Assembly: GCF_039649665.1 (NCBI RefSeq)
Contig: NZ_JBDJAW010000029.1
Span: 33,412-97,411 of the forward strand
Direction: 5' to 3'
Length of the DNA stretch: 64,000 bases
Source: Microbispora sp. ZYX-F-249
Lineage (GTDB): Bacteria > Actinomycetota > Actinomycetes > Streptosporangiales > Streptosporangiaceae
In this document: piece after piece, positions 1 to 8,158 of the stretch
Position numbering within the stretch: position 1 is the stretch's first letter
Layout: each line of letters opens with the position of its first letter
The notes under the pieces: generated by a model
Databases searched by the model: none
What the model saw: the letters and a program-made list of their open reading frames with translations, nothing else
Told to the model about the DNA's origin: nothing
Translations under genes and position numbers: made by a program

Positions 1-197
1 TGCGCGCCGGGCTGGCGGAGATGGCCGGAGGCGCCGTCCCTCTGGTCGTTCCCTGGCCGACCGTGGCGGCGATCGTCGCCCTATGTCTCGTCTTGGCGAC
101 CACTTCCAGCACGATTTTCACATTCAACACTTCTGCCGCAAAACGTAAAAGACAGACAGAAGCGGATCAAGGGCCGTTTACCAGGGCAGACGCGTGA
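1..197 (+). CDS. C-terminal end of a membrane protein, possibly an ABC transporter permease (partial)
   Basis: Only the last 64 codons are in the window, read in frame 3 and ending in TGA at 195-197. They encode one hydrophobic segment (from about VPWPTVAAIVALCLVLA) followed by a basic tail containing KRKR, as in the final transmembrane helix and cytosolic end of FtsX/MacB-type permeases. The family assignment is inference from this short tail; any membrane protein ending in one helix would look similar. The gene lies directly upstream of a sensor kinase, and kinases of this type are often next to ABC exporters, which fits but does not prove the call. Confidence 0.4.
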   Translation, partial: RAGLAEMAGGAVPLVVPWPTVAAIVALCLVLATTSSTIFTFNTSAAKRKRQTEADQGPFTRADA

Positions 198-214
198 TCA
201 GGCAAAGGAACCGT

Positions 215-244
215 CAACCCTTCACCGGGAAATCGCAAGGGTTG
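215..244. terminator. Weak stem-loop after the partial upstream gene
   Basis: CAACCCTT at 215-222 pairs perfectly with AAGGGTTG at 237-244 around a 14-base loop. It sits 18 bases after the stop of the partial gene. No T-tract follows directly. A second small inverted repeat (GTCCGG at 256-261, CCGGAC at 274-279) is followed by a T7 run near 294-300, so termination may happen there instead. Confidence 0.35.
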
Positions 245-336
245 TGATCCAAAGCGTCCGGGCGACCCTGATTCCGGACATCTCTTATTAACCTTTTTTT
301 CCTGAGCATTGCATTACGGACGACAAGGGAGGGTTC

Positions 337-1713
337 ATGGCGGGCGGGCGCATGCCCAACTTTTTACGCCCGCGCTCGATCCAGGCGCGGACCGCCGCGA
401 TGAGCGCGATCGTCTCCCTGGTCGTCCTGACGGTGATCGGGACCGGTGTGGACATCGCCATCAGGAACCGGATCCACAGTCACCTCTTCATGGACACGCA
501 GCGGGTGGCCACCGACTGGATCGCCTCGATGGGCCCCAACGGCATCCCCGCGCCGCCGGCGACGCACGGCGATCTCGTCCAGCTCGTCGACTCCGGCAAC
601 CGCGTGATCACCGCCAGCCGGGCGGCGAGCGGCAGGCCCCCGCTGACCTCCCCCTTCCCCACGGGGGAGGACCGCCTGCAGTACCGCATCGAGTGCCCGG
701 ACAAGGGGCGGTGCGTCGCGCTCACCGCCGTACGGGTTCTGCCGGTGCAGTCCCGGCTGTTCTGGAACGGCGAGCCGCACGCCGTGTACGCGGGCAGGAC
801 CGAGCCCGGCCTCCTGGCCACGCGGCGGCTGGAACTGTTCACCGCGATCGGAGTGCTGTTGATGACCGCCGGATGGACCTGGGCGAGCTGGCGTGCCGCG
901 GGGCGCACGCTGCGTCCGGTCAGAGAGATTCGCGAGAGGGTGACGGAAATCAGCGTTCGCGACCTGAGCCTGCGGGTCCCCCAGCCACCCGGGCGTGACG
1001 AGATCGCCGAGCTCGCCCGGGCCTCCAACAACTTCCTCGAACGCCTCGACACCTCCGTGCGCCAGCAGCGACACTTCGCCTCGATGGTCTCCCATGAGCT
1101 GCGCACCCCGCTCGCCGGGCTGCGCACGCAACTGGAGGAGGCCCTGCTCTACCGCGAGGAGACCGATCCGTACGAGACGATCCGGACGGCGGTGCGCACC
1201 ACCGAGCGGTGCCAGGCGATCATCGACGAGATGCTCACGGTCGCCCGCGTGCGCACGGCCGCGGCCACCGAACCCCAGCCGGTCGACCTCGGGGCGCTCG
1301 CGCGGGAGGAGGCCGCCGCCCGCACCGACGGCGTGCCCGTGCGGACCGAGGTCAAGGACGAGGTGACCGTGCTCGGCAACCGGGTCCAGCTGTGCGGCGT
1401 GCTGACCAACCTGCTGGTCAACGCGCAGCGGCACGCGTACAGCGAGGTGGCGGTCACGGTCGAGCGGGCCGGCGACGAGGCGGTCGTCACCGTGCTCGAC
1501 GACGGCGACGGCATCGCGCCAGAGGACCGCGAGCGGGTCTTCGAGCCGTTCGTCCGTCTGAAGGACGGGCGCCGCCGCGACCCGAAAGGCACCGGGCTGG
1601 GCCTCGCCCTGTGCCGCGTCACGGCGGACGCCCATCGCGGGACGCTCCGGGTCGAGGACTCCCCGCGCGGCGCCCGCTTCGTCCTGCGCCTGCCACTGCC
1701 CGCAGGCTCCTGA
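337..1713 (+). CDS. Sensor histidine kinase (HAMP-HisKA-HATPase)
   Basis: This is a 458-residue membrane sensor kinase. Two transmembrane helices (about residues 20-42 and 169-187) enclose an extracytoplasmic sensor loop of about 120 residues. A HAMP linker follows, then the H-box VSHELRTPLAGL with the predicted phospho-acceptor His253. The ATPase domain has DDGDGIAPEDRERVFEPF and GTGLGLALCR. The ATG at 337 follows the Shine-Dalgarno GGGAGGG; an ATG at 352 is an alternative. No response regulator follows, so the partner is either upstream outside the window or elsewhere. Codon 10 is a rare TTA (364-366), which in streptomycetes marks dependence on the bldA tRNA. The stimulus is unknown. Confidence 0.9.
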   Translation: MAGGRMPNFLRPRSIQARTAAMSAIVSLVVLTVIGTGVDIAIRNRIHSHLFMDTQRVATDWIASMGPNGIPAPPATHGDLVQLVDSGNRVITASRAASGRPPLTSPFPTGEDRLQYRIECPDKGRCVALTAVRVLPVQSRLFWNGEPHAVYAGRTEPGLLATRRLELFTAIGVLLMTAGWTWASWRAAGRTLRPVREIRERVTEISVRDLSLRVPQPPGRDEIAELARASNNFLERLDTSVRQQRHFASMVSHELRTPLAGLRTQLEEALLYREETDPYETIRTAVRTTERCQAIIDEMLTVARVRTAAATEPQPVDLGALAREEAAARTDGVPVRTEVKDEVTVLGNRVQLCGVLTNLLVNAQRHAYSEVAVTVERAGDEAVVTVLDDGDGIAPEDRERVFEPFVRLKDGRRRDPKGTGLGLALCRVTADAHRGTLRVEDSPRGARFVLRLPLPAGS

Positions 1714-1730
1714 CCCCACCACCCAACTGC

Positions 1731-1997
1731 CGTGATCTTGCAGTTTGTCGCACGGACCACCCTCGACCAGGCCTTTCACCCTTCGTGATCATGCAATTCC
1801 ACCGGCATCTGGCCACCGACCAGGCGTAACCCCGATCGTGATCATGCACTGCGCACCGCGGCCGGCCATGTGATCGAACTGCGTGATCACGAACGGCGAT
1901 CGCCCAGGTCAGTGTGCAAGTCCAGCGATTTTTGCATGATCACGAAGGGCGTCGGCGCAGGTCACGCAGGATGCCTGCGACAAACTACAAGATCACG
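1731..1997. repeat. Six-unit 53-bp-period repeat array with dyad symmetry
   Basis: Three direct units start with CGTGATC at 1731, 1784 and 1837. Three inverted units end with GATCACG at 1891, 1944 and 1997. All neighbouring units are exactly 53 bp apart and the whole array is symmetric about base 1864. Unit consensus is CGTGATCWTGCA at positions 1-12 and YGACCWG around positions 34-40; the rest varies. The outermost pair shares CGTGATCTTG and AGTTTGTCGCA, separated by one variable base. The array fills the space between the convergent kinase and egtD genes, and the egtD stop codon lies inside the last unit. It may be a DNA-binding platform, a mobile intergenic repeat or a bidirectional terminator. 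Function is unknown. Confidence 0.85.
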
Positions 1998-2970
1998 CGA
2001 TGGAGCGGGGGGGTGGGACGGCGGCGAGGGTCAGCGCGAAGTCGCCGGCGCTGTCGGTGTACCAGCGGCAGACCGCGAAACCCGCTCGGGACAGCTCGTC
2101 GAGCACTCCCTCCCGGCGGAACTTGGCGCTGATCTCGGTGCGCATCTCCTCGCCCTCGGCGAAGGCGACCGTGAGGCCGAGCGCCCTGATCGGGACCTCC
2201 ATCGGCCGGGTGGCCCGCAGCCGCATCTCGATCCAGTCGTTGTCCTCGTCCCACAGCGCCACGTGCTCGAACGCCTCCGGCTCGAAGCCGGCGTCCAGCT
2301 TCCGGTTGAGCACGTGCAGCACGTTGCGGTTGAAGGCGGCCGTCACTCCCTGCGCGTCGTCGTACGCCCTGACCAGGCGGACGGGGTCCTTCACCAGGTC
2401 GGTGCCGAGCAGCAGGGTGTCGCCCGGCCGCAGCGTGGCCCGCAGTTCCTTGAGGAACACCTCCCTCGCGGCGGGCGGCAGGTTGCCGATCGTGCCGCCG
2501 AGGAAGGCCACCAGCCGCCTCCCCGCCCTGGGCAGCAGCCCCAGGTGCTGCTCGAAGTCGGCGCGCACCGGCCGCACGTCCAGACCCGGATACCGTACGG
2601 CGAGCCGCTCGGCCGCGGCCGCCAGCGTGACGGCGTCGACGTCGACCGGCGTGTAGGCCCGCAGCGCCCCGGCGTTGGCCAGCGCGTCGAGCAGGAGCAC
2701 GGTCTTCTCGCTGGTGCCCGAGCCCAGCTCGACGAGCGTGTCGGCGCGGCTGAGGCCCGCGACGTCGACGGCGCGGCGGCGCAGGATCTCCAGCTCGCGC
2801 CGGGTGGGGTAGTACTCCGCCAGCCGGGTGATCCGGGAGAACAGCTCGCTGCCCGCCTCGTCGTAGAACCACTTGGGGGGCAGCCACTTGGGTGACGAGG
2901 TGAGCCCGGCGCGTACGTCGTTCTCCAGGGCCTGGCGCAGGTAGTCGCCGCCGAGATGATCGGTAACCAT
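1993..2970 (-). CDS. egtD: L-histidine N-alpha-methyltransferase EgtD
   Basis: EgtD transfers three methyl groups from SAM to the alpha-amino group of histidine to make hercynine, the first committed intermediate of ergothioneine. The 325-residue protein has the usual length (mycobacterial EgtD is about 321). Visible features are YYPTR at 53-57 in the substrate region, the SAM-binding ELGSGTSEKT at 81-90, YTPVDV at 106-111 and FLGGTIGNL at 156-164. It is the last gene of an egtABCD operon, 9 bases after egtC. The stop codon is inside the outermost unit of the 53-bp repeat array. No egtE-like PLP lyase follows. Confidence 0.95.
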   Translation of the reverse strand: MVTDHLGGDYLRQALENDVRAGLTSSPKWLPPKWFYDEAGSELFSRITRLAEYYPTRRELEILRRRAVDVAGLSRADTLVELGSGTSEKTVLLLDALANAGALRAYTPVDVDAVTLAAAAERLAVRYPGLDVRPVRADFEQHLGLLPRAGRRLVAFLGGTIGNLPPAAREVFLKELRATLRPGDTLLLGTDLVKDPVRLVRAYDDAQGVTAAFNRNVLHVLNRKLDAGFEPEAFEHVALWDEDNDWIEMRLRATRPMEVPIRALGLTVAFAEGEEMRTEISAKFRREGVLDELSRAGFAVCRWYTDSAGDFALTLAAVPPPRSIA

Positions 2971-2979
2971 GATCGCCTC

Positions 2980-3681
2980 TCAATCGATGGGTGTCACCGA
3001 GACGCCGTCGGGGGACGCGAGCAGCAGGCTCCGGTCGGGCACGGCCCGCCAGCCCGGCCGGTCGTCCAGCGGTTCGCTGGCGACGAGCACCCCCCGCTCC
3101 AGGTGCGTGAACAACGTGTCGCCCCACGCGACGGCGGCCAGGTGCGAGCCTCCCGTGACGAGCAGGTTGAGCCGGGCCTCGCCGTCGCCCTCGGCCGCCG
3201 CGCGGACGACCTCGGCCAGGACGCCGGCGAGCGGCAGGCCGTCCCGCAACCGGGCGAACACGGCCGCGGCCAGCCACGCCGAGTCGCACGCGCTCTCCGC
3301 GTCGGCCGCGAGGGGCCTGACGGCCTCGCGCCTGACCCGGCCGTTGTGGCTGAGCAGCCAGGGCCCGTCGGCGAACGGCGCGGTGGCGCTCTCCTCGATC
3401 GGCATGCCGGCCGTGGCCGACCTGACCGCCGCGATGAGGCAGGACGACCGTGCCACGGCGGCGAGGCCGGGCATGTTGGCGTCCCCCCAGATGGGCACCG
3501 TACGCCGGTACCGGACGGGCCGCGGGCCGTCGTACCAGCCGAAGCCGAACCCGTCGGCGTTCACCGTCCCGTACTTCTGCATGCGCGGCGCGTACGACTG
3601 GCGCAGCAGCCCGTGCTCGGGGTCGCTGATCAACGAGGCCAGGGACCGCTCCGGGCCCAGCCACGCGGCGTGGCGGCACAT
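2980..3681 (-). CDS. egtC: Gamma-glutamyl-hercynylcysteine sulfoxide hydrolase EgtC
   Basis: EgtC is a class II glutamine amidotransferase-fold enzyme that removes the glutamate from gamma-glutamyl-hercynylcysteine sulfoxide. The 233-residue product begins MCRHAAW, so Cys2 becomes the N-terminal nucleophile after Met removal. NADGFGFGWY and the SHNGRV segment are typical of the family. The ATG at 3681 is only 4 bases downstream of the egtB stop, and a GAGGA ribosome-binding sequence lies within the end of egtB, which points to translational coupling. Confidence 0.93.
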   Translation of the reverse strand: MCRHAAWLGPERSLASLISDPEHGLLRQSYAPRMQKYGTVNADGFGFGWYDGPRPVRYRRTVPIWGDANMPGLAAVARSSCLIAAVRSATAGMPIEESATAPFADGPWLLSHNGRVRREAVRPLAADAESACDSAWLAAAVFARLRDGLPLAGVLAEVVRAAAEGDGEARLNLLVTGGSHLAAVAWGDTLFTHLERGVLVASEPLDDRPGWRAVPDRSLLLASPDGVSVTPID

Positions 3682-3685
3682 CCCC

Positions 3686-4996
3686 TCAGTCCTCCGAGCG
3701 GGCGCAGCGGAACCCGGCGAAGATCTGCCGCCGGATCGGGTAGTCCCAGTTGCGGAAGGTCGTGCGCACGGCGGAGGGGTGGGTGGCCCACGACCCGCCG
3801 CGCAGCACCCGGTAGGTCTCCCCGAAGAAGACCTTGCTGTATTCCTCGTAGGGGAAGCAGCGGTAGCCGGGATAGGGCTGGAACCAGGAGTCCGTCCACT
3901 CCCACACGTCTCCCATGAGCTGCTCCACCCCGTAGGGGCTCGCGCCGTCCGGGAAGGCCCCGGCGGGCGCGGGCCGGGCGGCGCGGTGGCCGAGGTTGGC
4001 CCAGCGCCCGAGGTGGCCGGGGTCGGCCTCGCCCCAGGGGTACCTGCGACCCCCGCACGCCTTCTCCCACTCGGCCTCGGTCGGCAGGCGCTTGCCCGCC
4101 CACCGGGCGTACGCGTCGGCCTCGTACCACGAGACGTGCTGCACCGGCTCGTCCGGCGGCACGGGCTCCTCCCGGCCGAAGCGGATCCGCCACCAGGTGT
4201 CCCCGTCCCTGGTCCAGAACAACGGGGCCTCCACGCCGGTCCGCTCGGCCCACTCCCAGCCCTGCGGCAGCCACCAGCGCGGATCGCGGTAGCCGCCGTC
4301 CTCGACGAACTCCATGTACGCCCCGTTCGTGACGGGATGGCGGTCGATCCAGTAGCCCGGCAGGTAGATCCGGTGGGCCGGCCGCTCGTTGTCGTACGCC
4401 CAGGCCACGGTGTCGGTGCCCATCGTGAAGACCCCGGCGGGGATGTGCACCTCCGGCTCACCGGCGGGCCGGCCCGGCGGCAGTTCCCCGTCGCGGACCA
4501 GGCCGGGCCGCCGGGACAGCTGGAGCGTGGCGAGCATCGTCTCGTCGTGCTGGTGCTCGTGCTGCAGCACCAGCCCGAAGACGTAGCCGCCGGACCGCAG
4601 CGGGGCGGGATCGGTCAGGTCCACCAGGTCGAGGACGTCGAGCACCCGGCCGCGTACGCCGGAGATGTACTTCCTGGCCTCCGCCGGGCCGAGCAGCGGC
4701 AGCGAGGGCCGGTCCTTGCGGGGGTACTTGAACGCGTCGTAGAGGTGGTCGATCTCCGGGCGCAGCGGCTCGATGCCGCCCACCTCCCGCAGCACCCACA
4801 GCTCCTCGTAGTTCCCGACGTGCGCGAGGTCCCAGACCAGCGGCGACATCAGGGGCGAGTGCTGGCGCACGAGCATGTCGTCGTCGGTGTCGGTGTAGGC
4901 GAGCGACCGCTCGCGTACGGCCTCGAGCTCGGCCGCGATCCGCTCCTTCAGGCCGGTCGGGCCGGCGTTGCCCAGGACGGCGTCGAGATCGGTCAC
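3686..4996 (-). CDS. egtB: Hercynine oxygenase (sulfoxide synthase) EgtB
   Basis: EgtB is a non-haem iron enzyme that joins hercynine and gamma-glutamylcysteine with O2 to form the sulfoxide. The 436-residue protein has an N-terminal DinB-like helical domain and a C-terminal formylglycine-generating-enzyme fold. Predicted iron ligands are His59 (DLAHVGNYEE) and His146/His150 in QHEHQHDE. The C-terminus has GGSWATHPSAVRTTFRN and AGFRCAR as in FGE-sulfatase domains. The reading frame stays open far upstream, but the GTG at 4996 is the credible start because it overlaps the egtA stop in a GTGA coupling signal. Confidence 0.93.
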   Translation of the reverse strand: MTDLDAVLGNAGPTGLKERIAAELEAVRERSLAYTDTDDDMLVRQHSPLMSPLVWDLAHVGNYEELWVLREVGGIEPLRPEIDHLYDAFKYPRKDRPSLPLLGPAEARKYISGVRGRVLDVLDLVDLTDPAPLRSGGYVFGLVLQHEHQHDETMLATLQLSRRPGLVRDGELPPGRPAGEPEVHIPAGVFTMGTDTVAWAYDNERPAHRIYLPGYWIDRHPVTNGAYMEFVEDGGYRDPRWWLPQGWEWAERTGVEAPLFWTRDGDTWWRIRFGREEPVPPDEPVQHVSWYEADAYARWAGKRLPTEAEWEKACGGRRYPWGEADPGHLGRWANLGHRAARPAPAGAFPDGASPYGVEQLMGDVWEWTDSWFQPYPGYRCFPYEEYSKVFFGETYRVLRGGSWATHPSAVRTTFRNWDYPIRRQIFAGFRCARSED

Positions 4997-6117
4997 GCGT
5001 ACATCTCCTCCATCTGGTCGGCGGCCGGCGATCGGCCGGATTCGATGTGCCGGGAGGCGAACGCACGGACCCGGGCGACCAGCCGGGGCCCGGCCCCGAG
5101 GCGGGGCAGGGCCTCGGCGGCGGCGCGGAAGCAGGCGGAGGCGGACCGGCGCAGCTCGGGGTCGGCGAGACCGAGCCGGGCGGCGTCCGCCCACCGGTGC
5201 GCGACCGGCCGGGCCGCTTCGAGCGCGGCGCCGGCGGCCCTGTCGTCGGTGACGAGCGCGTGGACGACGGCCACGCACACGGGCCACTCGGCGGCCCCCT
5301 GCGCGTCGAGGTAGCGCACCTCCAGCCAGCCCCGGGGGCGCACGGGCGGAAAGAGCGTGGTGGCGTGGTAGGCGAGGTCGTCCTCGCCGGGGGGACGCCC
5401 GGCCACGCGGGCGAAGTCCCGGAACGCCGAGCCGTCGAGGACCGGCACGAAGCCGCCGGCTCCCCGGATCAGCATGAGCCGGGCGTCGAGGAGGTAACGC
5501 GCCCAGTCGTCCGCCGGATCGCCTCCGCGCGCGACCGGCGCGGTCCTGCTCGGGTCGAGCCTGCCCCACACGGCCTGGCGGCCCGAGGCCCATCCGCCCG
5601 CGGGCGAGTTGGCGAAGGCCGCCACCAGCACCGGGCCGAGCGCGTGCGCGCGTTCCCAGCGGACCCGGGGATCGTCGCCGAAGTCCAGGTTGATCTGGAC
5701 GGACGCGGTCGAGCACATCATCGTGAGGCCGTGCGGGCGGCCGAGGAAGGCGGCCATCGCCTCGTACCGGGGCTCTCGTAACTGGCGCAGGGGCGGACGG
5801 AGCGTGTCCAGGCCCCGGCCGCCCAGTCGCAGCCCGGCCCGGGCGAGCGCGAGCCGTACGGCGCCGACGTCGGCGGTGAGCTTCGCGATCGCGACGGGCA
5901 GGACGTCCGGCGGGGCGGACAGTTCGAGCTGCCCGCCCGGTTCGAACGTCACCCGGCTGCCGCCGGGGAGCGTGGGGAGCGCGTCCGCGATCCTGGCGAC
6001 GGGGACGTGGAGCACGGGGTCCTCGGCGTCGAAAACCAGGAACTCCAGCTCGACGCCCAGCCGGTCGGAGGTGACTCCGCGAAAGCAGTCCCGGGCGTAG
6101 TTCTGCACGTCGGTCAT
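4993..6117 (-). CDS. egtA: Glutamate-cysteine ligase EgtA
   Basis: EgtA uses ATP to make gamma-glutamylcysteine, the sulfur donor for EgtB. The 374-residue protein has the GCS2/EgtA glutamate-binding signature GVELEFLV at 21-28 and the downstream STASVQINLDFG segment of actinobacterial members. The start is placed at the ATG at 6117 (MTDVQNYARD), preceded by a G-rich ribosome-binding site; the frame is open further upstream but without a good start. It is the first gene of the egtABCD operon, and its TGA overlaps the GTG of egtB by four bases. Confidence 0.92.
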   Translation of the reverse strand: MTDVQNYARDCFRGVTSDRLGVELEFLVFDAEDPVLHVPVARIADALPTLPGGSRVTFEPGGQLELSAPPDVLPVAIAKLTADVGAVRLALARAGLRLGGRGLDTLRPPLRQLREPRYEAMAAFLGRPHGLTMMCSTASVQINLDFGDDPRVRWERAHALGPVLVAAFANSPAGGWASGRQAVWGRLDPSRTAPVARGGDPADDWARYLLDARLMLIRGAGGFVPVLDGSAFRDFARVAGRPPGEDDLAYHATTLFPPVRPRGWLEVRYLDAQGAAEWPVCVAVVHALVTDDRAAGAALEAARPVAHRWADAARLGLADPELRRSASACFRAAAEALPRLGAGPRLVARVRAFASRHIESGRSPAADQMEEMYA

Positions 6118-6144
6118 TCGCCCCCCAACGGGCCGAGGTTTGCC

Positions 6145-6163
6145 GACTCGGTGGTGCCGAGTC
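6145..6163. promoter_or_regulatory. Inverted repeat upstream of the egt operon
   Basis: GACTCGG at 6145-6151 and CCGAGTC at 6157-6163 form a perfect 7-bp dyad with a 5-base spacer, 28 bases upstream of the egtA start. On the minus strand a TTGACT hexamer overlaps it, so it could be an operator covering a -35 element. No T-tract is present in either direction. Confidence 0.4.
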
Positions 6164-6224
6164 AACTTTCCCCGTAATCACCTCTTTCAACCAGAAACCC
6201 ACTGAAACAGGGCGTTCACCCAGG

Positions 6225-6878
6225 TCACGCGGCGGTGGCCCAGTCCTCGTCGCGCATCCGGATCATCGCGACGCCGACGATGCCGAAGACCACGAGCAGG
6301 ATGACGGGGCCGCCGAGGCCCAGCACGAGGTTCCACGCGCTCGCGCCGAACAGCCAGACGAGGATGCCGGCGAGCACGCCGGCCGGGAACCACCATCCGG
6401 CCCGGCCTCCCCAGGCGTACGCGACGGCCACGAGCACGAGGCCGAGGAACGATCCGATCATCCCGGGCATCTGCCAGGCGATGGTCATCGCGGGCTGCGC
6501 CGCGTCCTGCATGAGCTTCTCCGCCTGGTCGACCGGCAACATCCGGAACGCCACGATGTCGAAGAAGTCCGAGATCATCAGCGCCGAGAAGTTGATGAGG
6601 CCGAGGACCGCGACCACGCCCGCGATGTTGGCGAGCACCACGCCCCTCCCGCGTACGAGGTGGACGAGGCCGATCACCCCGGGGACCCACAGGATCCACG
6701 CGTAGTGGAGGAGCGTCGCGCTGACGCCCACGGCGCCCGGGTTGTTCGCGTATGCGAGGGGGTCCTCGACCCCGGGCTCGGACGGGTCGGCGGCCATGCC
6801 GAGGAGCAGGCAGAGCGGGGCGAGGATGAGGCTCGTGCCCGCCGCGACGCGGCGGAAGGTGTTCGCGTTGGCAATCAT
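6225..6878 (-). CDS. Multi-pass membrane protein of unknown function
   Basis: The 217-residue protein has about six hydrophobic helices, for example GTSLILAPLCLLLGMA near the N-terminus and LGGPVILLVVFGIVGVAM near the C-terminus. I recognise no catalytic motif. The ATG at 6878 is preferred over an upstream ATG at 6935 because an operator-like dyad lies at 6911-6932, which should be in the promoter. No clear Shine-Dalgarno is visible before 6878, so the start is uncertain. It is divergent from a DesK/NarL two-component pair and may be its target. Confidence 0.65.
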   Translation of the reverse strand: MIANANTFRRVAAGTSLILAPLCLLLGMAADPSEPGVEDPLAYANNPGAVGVSATLLHYAWILWVPGVIGLVHLVRGRGVVLANIAGVVAVLGLINFSALMISDFFDIVAFRMLPVDQAEKLMQDAAQPAMTIAWQMPGMIGSFLGLVLVAVAYAWGGRAGWWFPAGVLAGILVWLFGASAWNLVLGLGGPVILLVVFGIVGVAMIRMRDEDWATAA

Positions 6879-6910
6879 GCGGAGGACCGTACGGATCGCC
6901 CCCCGTGCTG

Positions 6911-6932
6911 TCGTCAAAGCACGTTTTGACGA
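6911..6932. promoter_or_regulatory. Operator-like palindrome between divergent genes
   Basis: TCGTCAAA at 6911-6918 and TTTGACGA at 6925-6932 are perfect inverted repeats with a 6-base spacer. The site lies in the shared upstream region of the membrane protein (minus) and the sensor kinase (plus). It is AT-richer than its surroundings, as expected for a dimer-binding operator. The downstream NarL-type regulator is the obvious candidate protein, by inference only. Confidence 0.5.
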
Positions 6933-7009
6933 CATGTCCGCCTACAGGCGGATTCGTGGAGCCGGATTAGTGGAACGGTGCATTCCGGACGACCGTTACC
7001 CTCTGCGTC

Positions 7010-8158
7010 ATGCTGCACCGCCGTCCCCCCACGCTCGTCGATTGGCTCGTCGCGGTGGCCGTGGGCCTGTTCGCGATCGCCGAGGAGATCGGCGGGCGCT
7101 CCATGGGCCCCTCCCGCGAGGATCTCCCCGTCTGGATCGCCGCCGGGGCCGTCACCGCCGCCGGCGTGCTGTTCCGGCGCCGCGTCCCCTTCGCGATCCT
7201 GTGCGTCTACTCCGCCGTCAACGTCCTGCTGTTCGTCCTCGCCCCCCAGATGGCGGCGGCCTGGCAGTTCTACACCGAGCTCGTGCTGCTGTTCACCCTG
7301 CTGTCGGAGGTACGGCCGGGCAGTGTGAAGGCCGTGACCGGCATGGTCGCGGGCGGCGCGTACGTCGTCTCCATGCTGGCGGCCTCGTCTCCCCCGGCCG
7401 GGCCGGGCGACGTCGCCGTGGCGGTGGTGATGTCCGCGATCGCGGCCGGAGCCGGCCTGGCCGTGCGGCGGCACCGCGTGATCGCCGCGCAGGCCGCCGA
7501 GCGCGGCGAGCTGCTGGCCCGCGAGGCGGTGTCGGAGGAGCGCGCCCGCATCGCCCGCGAACTGCACGACATCGTCGCCCACAGCGTCAGCGTGATGACC
7601 ATGCAGACCGGCGGCGTACGGCTCATGCTGCGCGAGGACCAGGAACGCGAGCGGCAGGTGCTCGCGTCGGTCGAGGAGACGGGCCGCGGCGCGGTGGACG
7701 AGCTGCGCCGGATGCTCGGCCTGCTGCGCGGGCCGCAGGCGGACGCGGGTCCCCAGGCCGGCCTCGACCGGCTGGACGACCTGCTCGACCAGGTCAGGGC
7801 GGCGGGGCTCGAGGTGGCCCTGGAAGTGCGGGGTGACCCGGTGCCGCTGCCCGCCGGTCTCGACCTCTCGGCCTACCGCATCGTGCAGGAGGCGCTGACC
7901 AACGCGCTCAAGCACGCCGGCCCGACCCGGGCGGTGGTCACGGTGGACTACCGCCCCGGGGAGCTGCACCTGGAGGTCGTCGACCACGGCCCGCGCCGGG
8001 GCAGGACGCGGGCGCGCGGCCCCAGGCAGCAAAGCGGGCCGGAGGGCGGGCACGGGCTGATCGGCATGCGGGAACGGGCCGCGCTCTTCCACGGCACGCT
8101 CACCGCGGGACCGCTCGCCTCGGGCGGCTTCGGCGTCCGGGCGGTGCTGCCCCTGTGA
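7010..8158 (+). CDS. Sensor histidine kinase, DesK/NarX type (HisKA_3)
   Basis: The 382-residue kinase has an N-terminal membrane domain of four to five helices with very short loops, suggesting it senses the membrane itself or something within it. The dimerisation/phospho-acceptor segment is ERARIARELHDIVAHSVSVM with predicted phospho-His186. The ATPase domain has YRIVQEALTNALKHAG and ends GHGLIGMRERAALFHG. Its TGA overlaps the GTG start of the response regulator, so the pair is translationally coupled. The signal is not evident from sequence. Confidence 0.9.
   Translation: MLHRRPPTLVDWLVAVAVGLFAIAEEIGGRSMGPSREDLPVWIAAGAVTAAGVLFRRRVPFAILCVYSAVNVLLFVLAPQMAAAWQFYTELVLLFTLLSEVRPGSVKAVTGMVAGGAYVVSMLAASSPPAGPGDVAVAVVMSAIAAGAGLAVRRHRVIAAQAAERGELLAREAVSEERARIARELHDIVAHSVSVMTMQTGGVRLMLREDQERERQVLASVEETGRGAVDELRRMLGLLRGPQADAGPQAGLDRLDDLLDQVRAAGLEVALEVRGDPVPLPAGLDLSAYRIVQEALTNALKHAGPTRAVVTVDYRPGELHLEVVDHGPRRGRTRARGPRQQSGPEGGHGLIGMRERAALFHGTLTAGPLASGGFGVRAVLPL

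Noticed and set aside
364..1779. Long open frame on the minus strand opposite the first sensor kinase
   Set aside because: It is an antisense shadow of the kinase caused by high GC; its product is His/Arg/Asp-rich with no domain, while the plus frame has the full kinase motifs.
1731..1997. CRISPR array
   Set aside because: The period is regular, but half of the units are inverted, the conserved parts are short and internal, and there are no identical repeats separated by unique spacers.
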